NCBI GenBank assembly: GCA_016779185.1
Contig: JADHOA010000005.1
Span: 1-39,920, forward strand
DNA: 39,920 bases
Direction: 5' to 3'
Origin: Rubripirellula sp.
GTDB taxonomy: Bacteria; Planctomycetota; Planctomycetia; Pirellulales; Pirellulaceae
The notes under the pieces were generated by a model. That model made no database searches. It was not told the origin of the DNA and worked only from the letters and a program-made list of their open reading frames with translations. Shown piece by piece: positions 25,325-34,562 of the stretch (positions within the stretch are counted from its first letter, which is position 1; the number at the start of each line of letters is the position of its first letter). The position numbers and the translations under genes were made by a program.

Positions 25325-25422
25325 CCATTGCTTCCTTAGAGGGTGTCATTAGACAGTCTTAGCTTGAAGACAACGAGCGGCTTGATTATCTAGGTTTTTA
25401 ATTCGCTGATAGGAACAAATAA

Positions 25423-26697
25423 ATGAACTATCTAGGCAATTTCCTTGGCGGAGATTTGTGGTGTTTTAGATATTTAGTGTTGTTCTTTTTAGCAATGGTA
25501 GTTGGTGGTGCTAGGGTTAGCTCGCAAGATTCTCCTAGTGTTCCACTCATGGCGTATGTAGGAACATTTAGTTCACCACTAGGAGATGTTTTGCCGACTC
25601 AGGTTGATTTACCACCCGGCAATGGGAAAGGTATTCATTGTTTTTCGGTTGATCGTCAAACCGGTGCGTTGACACCGTCGTCTATTGTGCCAATGGGTAA
25701 CAGTCCCAGTTGTTTGGTGGTCAATCAAGGTCGTACGCATCTTTACTCTGCAAACGAAACAGATCGCTGGAACGGTGCCAAAGAAGGTAGCGTTAGTTCG
25801 TTTTTGATTAATCAGAACAATGGATCATTATCAAAGTTGAATACCGTTCCGTCTGGAGGAGATGGCCCGACTTACGTTAGCTTGCACCCTTCTGAGCGAT
25901 TTCTCTTTGTTGCGAATTATTTTGGGGGATCTGTTGCTGTACTTCCGGTGCTCGCAGATGGTCGGTTGGGCGAACCTGTCTGCGTGGTAGAGGACAAAGG
26001 GGAAATCGGCCCAACCATTGCCACAAATGCTCCCGACGGAAGTTTTGCATTTAGTGGTCATGACCGCACGCACGCCCACATGATTCAATCTGATCCTGAA
26101 GGCAGGCATGTGATACATGTTGATTTAGCCCTTGATCGAATTTTTGTGTGGGATTTTGATGACACAACAGGCCAGCTAAAGCCGACAAAGCAGGGTTATG
26201 TTTCGTTACCACCCGGTGATGGTCCCCGGCACTTTCATTTCCATCCAAATGGTCGTTGGTTCTATTCCGTTCAGGAGGAAGGTTCGACAGTCGCCTTTTT
26301 CCATTACGACGGTTCTGACGGAACGCTTCGTTACCAAGATTCATGGAGCACATTACCTCCTGGTTTTTCGGGCAGTAATTTTTGCTCCGAGATTCTTGTT
26401 TCCGGCGATGGGAAGTTTGTTTACGCAGGCAATCGACTTTACGACACGATTGCAATCTATGCCGTTCAGGAGACAGGTTCCTTGTCTTACCAAGGAGAAG
26501 TTTGGACCCGCGGGAACTATCCACGAAGTTTTCATTTCGATCCCTCCGGGCACTTTCTTTATTGTTGTAACCAACGAGCCGACAACGTGGTGGTTTTTCG
26601 CGTCGATCAGCAGACAGGGGGGCTAGATTTCACTGGCCATTACCAGCCTGTGGGGAACCCATCGCATATCGTCTTCGCGGATATGCTAGCAAAGTGA
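25423..26697 (+). CDS. secreted lactonase-family seven-bladed beta-propeller protein
   Basis: A 424-aa exported protein with a hydrophobic signal at about 13-34 (YLVLFFLAMVVGGARVSSQ). The mature part is a 6-phosphogluconolactonase/CmLE-type propeller. It shows YVGTFSSP, GIHCFSVDRQTGALTP, NSPSCLVVNQGRTHLYSANE, GPTYVSLHPSERFLFVANYFGGSVAV, HVDLALDRIFVWDFD, GPRHFHFHPNGRWFYSVQEEGSTVAFF and YPRSFHFDPSGHFLYCCNQ, with the repeated blade pattern HPxGRxxYxxNE. The secreted location argues against a role in the pentose-phosphate pathway; extracytoplasmic sugar-lactone hydrolysis is more likely. It starts at ATG 25423 and ends 71 bp before the oppositely oriented tRNA. Confidence 0.88.
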   Translation: MNYLGNFLGGDLWCFRYLVLFFLAMVVGGARVSSQDSPSVPLMAYVGTFSSPLGDVLPTQVDLPPGNGKGIHCFSVDRQTGALTPSSIVPMGNSPSCLVVNQGRTHLYSANETDRWNGAKEGSVSSFLINQNNGSLSKLNTVPSGGDGPTYVSLHPSERFLFVANYFGGSVAVLPVLADGRLGEPVCVVEDKGEIGPTIATNAPDGSFAFSGHDRTHAHMIQSDPEGRHVIHVDLALDRIFVWDFDDTTGQLKPTKQGYVSLPPGDGPRHFHFHPNGRWFYSVQEEGSTVAFFHYDGSDGTLRYQDSWSTLPPGFSGSNFCSEILVSGDGKFVYAGNRLYDTIAIYAVQETGSLSYQGEVWTRGNYPRSFHFDPSGHFLYCCNQRADNVVVFRVDQQTGGLDFTGHYQPVGNPSHIVFADMLAK

Positions 26698-26768
26698 TGC
26701 AGAGAAACTGTCGAATAAAGAAATAAGCTTCTCGGTAGGCCAGAAACGGCGAGAAATCGGCAACAAAG

Positions 26769-26842
26769 CGACGCGGACGGGACTCGAACCCGCAACCTCC
26801 GGATCGACAGTCCGGGGCTCTAACCAATTGAGCTACCGCGCC
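26769..26842 (-). tRNA. tRNA-Asp (GTC)
   Basis: On the minus strand the cloverleaf is complete: acceptor GGCGCGG with CCGCGTC (one G-T pair), D arm GCTC...GAGC, and anticodon stem CCGGA/TCCGG with loop CTGTCGA. The anticodon is GTC, and the T arm is GCGGG TTCGAGT CCCGT. The discriminator base is G, and the terminal CCA is not encoded (GCTT follows). Confidence 0.97.
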
Positions 26843-27704
26843 AAAGGTCGGTATCGTTGCCGAGATGCAGGATTATATCGGCAGTTTATTCTGCCGCAAG
26901 ACCGACATTTCGACCCAAAACGATTTGTTTTGCAAAACACCGTGACGGCTCTGCAGATCAACGGGATTGTCGGGTTTTTACCATCTCTCCCAAGCGGAAA
27001 AAGAGCGGTGGCGTATCAAGGAAGTCTTGTAATTGGCGTATGTTTTGAATGAAAGAGGTGCTTCGGAGTCGCTGGATGCATCAATTTGGTTTCAATCGCC
27101 AACCCCAGCCTCAATAATTACCAACGCTCCATAAAACACCAGGTTGGAAGGTGTTTTAATCATGTTCTTCGGGACGCGAGCGATTTGTTGGCGTTTTGAG
27201 GTCGCCTGTCCGAATCCTATTGGAGTTGATTGCTGGGTTCATCGTTCTCTTCGGATTTCTTTTTGGAAGAGGTCGTCCGTCAATCAGTAACTCCAACGAG
27301 AATTTTGCTTCGATGTGGAGGTAGGACGCGTCGATGGGAAATCCCTAACCACTACACTTGGAATCGGTGAAGAGAAGTATATTCAGCCCGTGTTCTCTGA
27401 ACTATTGGGAGATTCTTTGATCGATCAAAACTACCGAACATCAACGCCTAAGAATTGCTTTTTCTCATGATTGATTGTCGAACAGTAGCGAAATTGATCC
27501 TGCCACTCCTTTTAAGTCTGTTACCACGATGTCTAGGATCTAACGACTGGTAGGTGACGCTGGTGGATTGAAATAAGTCGAACTGAGTAGCCGTGTCATC
27601 TCGGCCGAAGTGTTTTACCCTAACTCGTAGGGCGTTATGATGACGTGATCGCGAGGGGGCTAGATGCTTTCTCAAACGCTAACTCAGTGTCAGGAGTTTG
27701 TTGG
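26843..27704. other. long non-coding stretch
   Basis: About 860 bp between the tRNA and the next gene. The track ORFs here are short and not protein-like. The only clear structure is AAAACACC (27133-27140) / GGTGTTTT (27150-27157), an 8-bp stem with a 9-nt loop that could terminate transcription in either direction. The tRNA promoter should lie in the left end. No degraded gene could be recognised. Confidence 0.5.
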
Positions 27705-28031
27705 ATGCCATTGTTCGAGATTGAAACAGATGCTCACATTATTATTACGTGGGCAGACGATGAGTCGGCGGCAAGGGCGGTAGTAGCCGATGCTTATCCG
27801 ACTGATCAACTCGTTCGATTAACCAAGCGACCGAGAGATACTTGGGTCATTAGCAAAGGTGCGCTGGGTTTGATTCATTCAGATCTCGATCCCTGTGTGA
27901 TTGCTCGAGAATGTCTCAGTCGGTCCTCTGGCGATAAGGTCAATGCGATTCGACTTTATCGCATGGAAACCGGTAGTGATTTAGAGCAGGCAAGAAAGGT
28001 GATTGAATCCAACATGGTGATGGGTTGGTGA
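27705..28031 (+). CDS. small protein with ribosomal L7/L12 C-terminal-like domain
   Basis: A 108-aa protein. ATG 27705 is chosen because AGGAG lies 8 nt upstream; the track's 27645 start adds an unlikely leader. The first half (FEIETDAHIIITWADDES, DTWVISKGALG) is unknown. The last 30 residues (KVNAIRLYRMETGSDLEQARKVIES) follow the L7/L12 C-terminal pattern KxxAIKxxRExTGLxLxEAKxxVE, a module also found in non-ribosomal small proteins. True L12 would have a different N-terminal dimer domain, so this is not the ribosomal stalk protein. The stop overlaps the next gene (GTGA), indicating translational coupling. Confidence 0.75.
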   Translation: MPLFEIETDAHIIITWADDESAARAVVADAYPTDQLVRLTKRPRDTWVISKGALGLIHSDLDPCVIARECLSRSSGDKVNAIRLYRMETGSDLEQARKVIESNMVMGW

Positions 28032-30463
28032 CATCTGGTTCTAGCATTAAACGACACGTTGTAGAGTCGACGGATCGCAATCATTATCGCACTGGTTTGT
28101 GGTTGGTCGTGCTACTTTTCCCCTTTTTGGTTGGGTGTGAAGGTTGTCGTACCAGCAACCCAAACACTAAAAACGATCAGTCTCAATCGGAACGCCTCTA
28201 TCAGAGTCAATCCATACGCACCTACCCGTCAGACGATGACCGTCCGATTGGGATTAAGCCATCGCATTGGATTGCCGCGAGTCAGAGACTGAAGAGTACA
28301 GCGTCGGATGCTCGCGGTGAATTTACTTCTCGAATCAAGCGATCCAGAACCGATCGTGTTGGAGCAGAGGAAGATCTTCGGGTCAATCGAGAGGTGATAC
28401 TTCCAAGAGGACAGTGGCGAGAAGTCGACTTTCGTTTACTACCCCAACAATCTGATCGCGATAGAGAAAATTTTTATTTCGTTGATAGTCAGCTAAAAAT
28501 TTCGGGACAACCTGTTGAGTTGCCCGGCATGAGGAGAGTGATAAACAACGACGAAATTTTGAAGTCGCAAGAGTATTTTTTTCTGATCTTCACAACTCGG
28601 CCAGAACGTTTTACTGGCTTACAAAGAGCTGATTGGGTTCGATTTCAATCCGACCCGTTTCGAGTATCAAAATCAGAACCTAATTTCCGCGTGATCACCA
28701 TCTCTGATAATCGGAGCCAAGTTCCTCTTCCAGAGACCATGTTGGATCTGACCGCCACCGGTGTAATTCTCTGGGATGATTTACCGATTGAGATAATCAC
28801 ACCACGGCAGCAACTGGCGATATCTGATTGGATACGGTTTGGTGGTTTGCTTGTGCTCAATGGCGCAGCACCTTCTGAGGCTTTGTCCTTCTCTGCTCTT
28901 GCAGATCTAGTTCCAATGGAGATGGAATCGAGAGTTGAGCTGGATTTTGAAGAAGCGAAGAATCTTCTTCTCGATTCCGCTGTGCCAAATGACTCCAGCC
29001 TCGAAAAGCAGATAGCTGTACTTGGTCAATACACAGGTGGAATCTCATTTGTCGGAAAATTAAAGGATGACGCAAACTATGTGATGGCAAGTAATAACTT
29101 GCTGGTGCGTTTACCTGCAGGGCGAGGTCACGTCATTCAGTCTCGGTTTGATCTAACAAGTGACTGGATAACGAACTGGCAATCATTCGACAGTTTTTTT
29201 AATTCCGCAATTTTAGGACGGCCACGACGTGCTATCCGTGTTTTGAAAGATGAATTCGATGAGCCTGTTTTTACCCAATATTATCCCGATCAGCAGGTAG
29301 AGGCAGCAGATCCAACCTTTAATACAAGATTTCGGATTATCGCACGGGATGCAAAGCTTTCTGCCAGCGAAACCGAAGGTCAGCTGAGCCAAGAGAAAAC
29401 CGCTTTTCCAGATCCGTTTACGGCCGTTGATCCAGTGTCAGGAATTTCTGGATGGCGTCATGATAGCGACTTCATTCGATTCGGTGCTGACGTCCTTCGC
29501 GAGCGGTCCAGTATTCGGGTTCCTGAAGCTGCGACCGCGATGGTCATTCTGTTTTCTTACTTAATTGTTCTGATTCCCATTAATTACATTCTTTTTCGCC
29601 TCATTAACCGATTGGAATGGTTTTGGTTGGCGACACCAGTCATCGCTATTGCTGGTGTGGTGGTTGTGGCCTACGCAATCCAGCTCGATATTGGATTCGC
29701 TCGTAGTCGCCATGAACTTTCCCTTTTAGAAGTACATGGCAAATATTCGCGTGCCCATCTCACTCGCCTCGTTGCGGTATACAATTCCTTGTCAACAAAC
29801 TACGAAATAGACTTTGCCTCATCGGATGTGTCGATTGAGCCAACTCTTGGTGGGGAAGTTGATGTGGCGAGTTATCCATCAACACTGAAGCTTGAGCGTA
29901 CAGGAGCGATCTCCCTCGATGATTTTCTGATTCGAAGTAATCAAGCACGTGTTTTGCGAGTTGAGCAGATGATTGAACTTGGTGGTTCGATAGTTCTTTC
30001 TGCTGATGATCGCATCAACAATCAGAGCGATCTTCACTTAAGAGACGGTATGGTAATCCGAAGAAAAGAAGATGGTCGGCTTGAAAAGGCGATACTTCGA
30101 GACTTGGGTTCATCGCAGCAAGCAATATTGAAGTTTGAATTATTTGACGAGACTGGTGTTTCCGATTTGGAACTGCAGTCACAGGAAGAACTTTTGAATA
30201 GCTTGGCAACTGGACGCACCATGCCACGCGGAGCCGCAAAGCTGGTTGCACTCTATGATGGCGCAATTGATGGAATGAACACTCAGCCGCCAATGGATCA
30301 GCAACACGGCCAAACGCTTGTCGTTGTCCATCTTGGCTATGCCAATTGGCCAGCACCCATTCCCGATGTGAATTTAATGACGGGATTGGTTGCGAATCTG
30401 AGCAGAGATCAGAAAACGACCACAATCAATGAACCATCAGGGGATTTGAGTTCAAATGATTGA
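28028..30463 (+). CDS. large lipoprotein with two membrane helices, ABC-ATPase-associated
   Basis: About 811 aa. The GTG at 28028 overlaps the previous stop by 4 nt and is chosen over the track's TTG 28025. The signal LWLVVLLFPFLVGC is a lipobox-type leader. Around residues 255-290, QLAISDWIRFGGLLVLNGAAP resembles the glutamine-amidotransferase-like (DUF4350-type) fold of GldG-related proteins. Two membrane helices lie near 502-525 (AMVILFSYLIVLIPINYILF) and 533-553 (WFWLATPVIAIAGVVVVAY), followed by a beta-rich domain. Such proteins usually travel with ABC-2 transporter genes in planctomycetes, and an ATPase gene overlaps its 3' end here. A structural role in an export or gliding-type complex is inferred; no catalysis is visible. 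Confidence 0.75.
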   Translation: MTSGSSIKRHVVESTDRNHYRTGLWLVVLLFPFLVGCEGCRTSNPNTKNDQSQSERLYQSQSIRTYPSDDDRPIGIKPSHWIAASQRLKSTASDARGEFTSRIKRSRTDRVGAEEDLRVNREVILPRGQWREVDFRLLPQQSDRDRENFYFVDSQLKISGQPVELPGMRRVINNDEILKSQEYFFLIFTTRPERFTGLQRADWVRFQSDPFRVSKSEPNFRVITISDNRSQVPLPETMLDLTATGVILWDDLPIEIITPRQQLAISDWIRFGGLLVLNGAAPSEALSFSALADLVPMEMESRVELDFEEAKNLLLDSAVPNDSSLEKQIAVLGQYTGGISFVGKLKDDANYVMASNNLLVRLPAGRGHVIQSRFDLTSDWITNWQSFDSFFNSAILGRPRRAIRVLKDEFDEPVFTQYYPDQQVEAADPTFNTRFRIIARDAKLSASETEGQLSQEKTAFPDPFTAVDPVSGISGWRHDSDFIRFGADVLRERSSIRVPEAATAMVILFSYLIVLIPINYILFRLINRLEWFWLATPVIAIAGVVVVAYAIQLDIGFARSRHELSLLEVHGKYSRAHLTRLVAVYNSLSTNYEIDFASSDVSIEPTLGGEVDVASYPSTLKLERTGAISLDDFLIRSNQARVLRVEQMIELGGSIVLSADDRINNQSDLHLRDGMVIRRKEDGRLEKAILRDLGSSQQAILKFELFDETGVSDLELQSQEELLNSLATGRTMPRGAAKLVALYDGAIDGMNTQPPMDQQHGQTLVVVHLGYANWPAPIPDVNLMTGLVANLSRDQKTTTINEPSGDLSSND

Positions 30464-31382
30464 ATTAAAAGCCTTTGGTAAAGATTACGGTGAATTCACT
30501 GCTGTCGATTGCATTGATTTGAAAATTGAAGCAGGTGAGACTTTTGGATTCATCGGTCCAAATGGTGCCGGCAAGAGTACTACCATTCGTTTTTTGGCGA
30601 CACTACTCCACGCCAGCCGCGGTTCTGGTGAAGTTGCAGGTTGCGATGTGATGTCAGACCCAATCGGAGTTCGACAAGCAATCGGATACATGCCTGATCA
30701 TTTTGGTGTTTATGACGGAATGAAAGTTTGGGAGTTTCTGGATTTTTTCGCTGTTGCCTATCGAATTGATAAGAATCAAAGGAAAAAAATTATTGCAAAC
30801 GTTCTTGAGTTGCTTGATTTGGGACACAAACGAAATGATTTTGTGAATGGTTTGTCAAGAGGCATGAAGCAACGTCTATGCCTTGCAAAGACCTTGGTTC
30901 ATGACCCCCCCGTGTTGATTCTAGATGAACCAGCGAGTGGACTTGATCCGCGAGCTCGAGTAGAGGTAAAGGCATTGCTGAAAGAGCTTCGGGCAATGGG
31001 AAAGACCATTCTAATAAGCAGTCATATTCTGACCGAACTTGCTGATTGCTGTACTTCAATAGGAATTATGGAGAGAGGAAAACTGCTGACGCACGGTTCC
31101 ATATCAACCATTTATAAACAGGTTCGCCGAAACCGCATCATTGAAATCCACTTTCTTACTGAGATGGAGAAAGGTCTATCCATACTTAGGAGTTCACCAC
31201 AACTCACAGCACTAGAGGTTGCAGGTAATCGCGTAATAGCAGAGTTGCAGATGCGAGACGATCAAGTGGCTGAGTTGCTCGAAAAGTTCATTGCGCAAAA
31301 CGTGAAATTATTATCGTTCCATGATCGCGAGCCAACACTTGAAGATGTATTCATGGCTGTGACCGAGGGATTGGTCACTTAG
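30456..31382 (+). CDS. ABC transporter ATP-binding protein (ABC-2 type)
   Basis: A 308-aa nucleotide-binding subunit: Walker A GPNGAGKST, Q-loop region IGYMPDHFGVYDGM, signature LSRGMKQRL (variant of LSGGQ), Walker B VLILDEPASGLDP and the switch His in LISSHIL. The C-terminal extension (about 230-308) is typical of ABC-2 ATPases such as GldA/CcmA-like exporters. Its ATG overlaps the upstream lipoprotein gene by 8 nt, so the two are co-translated. No permease gene follows: the next gene, miaA, is convergent 70 bp away. Either the permease is elsewhere or the upstream membrane protein takes part in its place. Confidence 0.92.
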   Translation: MIELKAFGKDYGEFTAVDCIDLKIEAGETFGFIGPNGAGKSTTIRFLATLLHASRGSGEVAGCDVMSDPIGVRQAIGYMPDHFGVYDGMKVWEFLDFFAVAYRIDKNQRKKIIANVLELLDLGHKRNDFVNGLSRGMKQRLCLAKTLVHDPPVLILDEPASGLDPRARVEVKALLKELRAMGKTILISSHILTELADCCTSIGIMERGKLLTHGSISTIYKQVRRNRIIEIHFLTEMEKGLSILRSSPQLTALEVAGNRVIAELQMRDDQVAELLEKFIAQNVKLLSFHDREPTLEDVFMAVTEGLVT

Positions 31383-31452
31383 AGAGTACGACGTTGTGTC
31401 GTTTGATCGAACCTAGCAAGATTTTGACAAGACAATGGAAGTCCCGATTTAG

Positions 31453-32433
31453 TCAGCGCATTACCTCACGTAAGTGACTCGCCAATGTAGAGCAATCAAA
31501 GTCTTCCAGCATTGGTATCGCAGTAATCTCTTGAAATGAACGGAACCATGTTTCTTGCCGTCTCGCTAGTTGCCGTGTGTGGGCTGCGACGTTTTCCCGC
31601 ATCCAATCATTGGATTGTCTTTGTTCAATCCCGTCGATGACTTCTCGGTATCCAACGGCTTGTGAAGCGGTTCGGGACAAATGGTTGTACTCCAGCAAGA
31701 GTGATTTCACCTCTTCTATTAGCCCCAGTTCAAACATCGCATCCACACGTTGATTGATGCGAAGATGTAATGTTTCCCTTGACCACGCTAAGCCAAAGAC
31801 GTTGCATTCATCGGCGTTTCTCGTGGAGTCGAATTGAGTTTGTTGATGACTTATAGGCGTTCCGGTTATTCTCGCATACTCCAATGCTCGAATCATTCGA
31901 CGCGTATCCGAAGCGTGAATGCGTGAGGCCGCCAACGGATCTACTTGGACCAGGCGTTGTTTCAAAGATTCGATACCGTATCGTTCCAGATCTGCTTCGA
32001 CTGCTTTGCGAAATTCCCAGTCTGCCGGTGGACCGGGATTAAAGCCCCTAAGAATTCCCTTGAGGAACATCGGGGTGCCGCCAACAAAAATAGGTGTTCG
32101 CCCTCGGCTACGAATCTCCTTCACCGCCCTATGGGCAGCGTCGAGATAACAGGCCACGCTGTAGTCCTGGTTTGGTTCAACAAGGTCAATTAAGTGATGG
32201 GGTATCTCTTGTTGTTCTTCCAGACTCGGCTTAGCCGTTCCAATATCCATTTTCTGATAGACAGCAATTGAATCGAGCGACAAGATCTCGCCGTTGATTT
32301 GTTTGGCTAGCTCAATTGCAATGGCAGATTTTCCCGATGCGGTCGGTCCGGTTAGCACGACGACTTTGTCGACTAGCGGAGGATAGACTTGATGAGCTCG
32401 GAACGAGCTTGCTTTTAGGGGGTCTGCGCTCAT
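31453..32433 (-). CDS. miaA: tRNA dimethylallyltransferase
   Basis: A 326-aa enzyme that transfers a dimethylallyl group to A37 of tRNAs reading UNN codons. The P-loop reads LTGPTASGKSAIAIELA near residue 27. It is followed by ILSLDSIAVYQKMDIGTAKP, PHHLIDLVEP, FVGGTPMFLKGILRG and RRMIRALE, with AVGYREVIDG and the tail TRQLARRQETWFR. All landmark motifs are present and the length is normal. The first about 20 residues before the P-loop strand are slightly longer than usual. It is not obviously in an operon; the ABC gene is convergent downstream and the NRAMP gene lies 213 bp upstream on the same strand. Confidence 0.96.
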   Translation of the reverse strand: MSADPLKASSFRAHQVYPPLVDKVVVLTGPTASGKSAIAIELAKQINGEILSLDSIAVYQKMDIGTAKPSLEEQQEIPHHLIDLVEPNQDYSVACYLDAAHRAVKEIRSRGRTPIFVGGTPMFLKGILRGFNPGPPADWEFRKAVEADLERYGIESLKQRLVQVDPLAASRIHASDTRRMIRALEYARITGTPISHQQTQFDSTRNADECNVFGLAWSRETLHLRINQRVDAMFELGLIEEVKSLLLEYNHLSRTASQAVGYREVIDGIEQRQSNDWMRENVAAHTRQLARRQETWFRSFQEITAIPMLEDFDCSTLASHLREVMR

Positions 32434-32646
32434 TCAGACTTAATGATCCAAAATTGTGTTCGCTCACACGCGTAAAAGGGAATTTGGTTGCGGATCATAG
32501 CAAACACTCGCTATCTCAACAAATAACCTGATAGGTTTGAATACTCTGATCATTGTTTTCTTGGGTTGCAACGCACCGTCGTTGGTTCGTTTCTCTTGAA
32601 ACGGTTTGTAGCAATCTATCGAGCACAAACGAATTCTTACACCGCT

Positions 32647-33978
32647 TTAATCGCCGTTTGCTCTGAATGTAGGGTTTTGGTCGGAACTGGATTCAGCCGA
32701 AGAGTTAGATTGGTATTTTTTGATACTTTCGGGAAGCGTAATGAAAGAGGTTTTGCTTGCCATAGCGAACAGCAGTGCAACACCTAGGTACGAGAACCAC
32801 TTAAGCAAATTTCCAGCTGCATGCTTACCAAGCAGTTCTTTCTTGCTGGAAAGCCAAACCAACACAATGGCAACCAATGGTGCGCCTACCACCGTCACCG
32901 CATTTGCAGCAATGATGGTTGGCGTGCGATCGAAATCAAAATAGATCGCCGCGACCGCAACGGCCATTCCTGTAAGAAGTGCCAAGCTTGTTAATATTTT
33001 TGGCCATCGATCTTCATGCGAGCAGCCTAGATTTAATCCATCGGAAAGGACAAATCCACCGATCATGGAATTGACTAGAAAAGACGAATAAGCAGCTGAG
33101 AATAGACCCAAGCAAAAAATGAGTTTCCCTGTTTCGCCAAAGGTTGGCTCTAGCGCTCTGGCGATTTCAATTGGATTGGACAGGCTAATGATGCTACCGG
33201 TTTCCGAATGAAGACCAGCTGCCGCGGTTGACATGAGCATGATGGTGATGATTGCCATGATTGAGGCACCAATACGAACATCTATTGATCGACTCGCGAC
33301 ATCATTCATTGTCCAGCCTTTTTGCCGCACCAAATAGGCTTGATAGTAGGCGGCTGTAATGACAAACGTCGTGCCGACAAGACCAAGCGTATTTATGTCT
33401 AATAAATCTAGACGCGGAACAAATCCTTTAACCATGGCAGCGGGTTGTGGCGCTAACGTCCAAAGATTGACAGAAAAACTCAAGAGCATCAGCGCCACCA
33501 AAAACATCATCATTCGCTCAACGACTTGATAGAGATTTCGGAAAGCAAATAGGAAAACGATTGCTCCTGCGTTAAACAAAACTACTAAACAAGAAATGAG
33601 TAATCGTTTTTGGCTTGGATCATCCTTGGAAAGTAACAATGCTTCGAATACTGCCGCGACACCCATATTATTTCCGGATTGAAATGCAGCGGAAATGAAG
33701 AACACCGCTATTCCAACGGCAATCGCTAGCCATCCTTTCTTTCTGTCTCGAATCATGTCGCCAATGGACTTGGACTCGACGCTTCCAAGCCGACTAGCGA
33801 GAGTCATAAAAGTGAATTGAAAAGCAACAGCAAAAACCACGATCCAAAGCATTGAATAACCGGACTTTGCTCCTACAGTCGAGCTGGTCACGATGCTTCC
33901 GGGCCCAATAACGACGCACGCAGTAATTAATCCTGGTCCAATGCGTCGGTACCAAGGAGATTCGGTAATCGGTTTCAT
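32647..33978 (-). CDS. divergent NRAMP-family transporter
   Basis: A 443-aa inner-membrane protein with about 11 helices and the NRAMP/LeuT fold. The TM1 region reads GPGLITACVVIGPGSIVTSS, followed by AKSGYSMLW and ASRLG. In Mn/Fe-transporting NRAMPs TM1 carries DPGN and TM6 carries A-x-x-M-P-H. Here the first is GPGS and the TM6-equivalent region reads TAAYYQAYLVRQKGW, so the usual metal ligands are missing. The substrate is therefore uncertain; it may belong to NRAMP-related branches that move other ions. The C-terminal tail is soluble and Ser/Asn-rich. Monocistronic by position, 213 bp upstream of miaA. Confidence 0.85.
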   Translation of the reverse strand: MKPITESPWYRRIGPGLITACVVIGPGSIVTSSTVGAKSGYSMLWIVVFAVAFQFTFMTLASRLGSVESKSIGDMIRDRKKGWLAIAVGIAVFFISAAFQSGNNMGVAAVFEALLLSKDDPSQKRLLISCLVVLFNAGAIVFLFAFRNLYQVVERMMMFLVALMLLSFSVNLWTLAPQPAAMVKGFVPRLDLLDINTLGLVGTTFVITAAYYQAYLVRQKGWTMNDVASRSIDVRIGASIMAIITIMLMSTAAAGLHSETGSIISLSNPIEIARALEPTFGETGKLIFCLGLFSAAYSSFLVNSMIGGFVLSDGLNLGCSHEDRWPKILTSLALLTGMAVAVAAIYFDFDRTPTIIAANAVTVVGAPLVAIVLVWLSSKKELLGKHAAGNLLKWFSYLGVALLFAMASKTSFITLPESIKKYQSNSSAESSSDQNPTFRANGD

Positions 33979-34188
33979 GCGACAATGATCTTGATGGTGA
34001 GGGTGCGTAACGCTGGTAATTCGAGATTGAGCCCAATATCTGGATTGGGAGGAGTGAAGTGGGGTGTACCCTTGTCTTGAAGTCCTTACGACGTGCCCAA
34101 CTTTGATTCCTGAATTTCAGATGGGTGTACCTTTGCTTTTGTGTATCTTATACCGATCAAGCACTGCCGGTTTCTTACGAGATAGAAA

Positions 34189-34416
34189 ATGAGTTTACCA
34201 AGCGATTTTGTTCCTCCTCCGAACACGGTTCGACTAGATGACTTTTTAAAATGCCATGGACTGGTCGGAACGGGTGGCGAGGCAAAGGTTAGAATTCAGT
34301 CAGGTGAAATTAGGGTTAACTCAGAGGTCGAAACTCGACGGCGTAAGCAACTCACTGAGGGTGATTGCGTTGAATTCGGTGGTCAAAAATACATTGTGAA
34401 AATGGATGACCTTTAG
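34189..34416 (+). CDS. S4-domain RNA-binding protein (YbcJ-like)
   Basis: A 75-aa protein that is essentially one S4 domain: VRLDDFLKCHGLVGTGGEAKVRIQSGEIRVNSEVETRRRKQLTEGD in outline, with the characteristic G-x-(A/V)-x-I-x-x-G-x-(I/V)-x-V-N pattern. It matches the small stand-alone YbcJ/YaaA-type RNA-binding proteins of the right length. It starts at ATG 34189. The RNA target is unknown. It is divergent from the NRAMP gene across 210 bp. Confidence 0.88.
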   Translation: MSLPSDFVPPPNTVRLDDFLKCHGLVGTGGEAKVRIQSGEIRVNSEVETRRRKQLTEGDCVEFGGQKYIVKMDDL

Positions 34417-34562
34417 ACTTTGACGGTTGTGTCGAAATGACCAGTCAGGCCAACTGTTTCCAAGTTAGCTATTGTGATTCCCCGATAACCACTAAAGACA
34501 CGGACGTCTAGCGAGGTAAATCAACGGGTACCACAAGGTATTCAAACGGGAGCGTGGTCAGG

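Noticed and set aside
26630-26827. 65-aa minus-strand ORF with MVRAPDCRSGG
   Set aside because: Translation through the tRNA-Asp gene, a common false ORF.
26828-27052. Two overlapping short plus-strand ORFs after the tRNA
   Set aside because: They begin inside or just after the tRNA, lack ribosome sites and do not look like protein.
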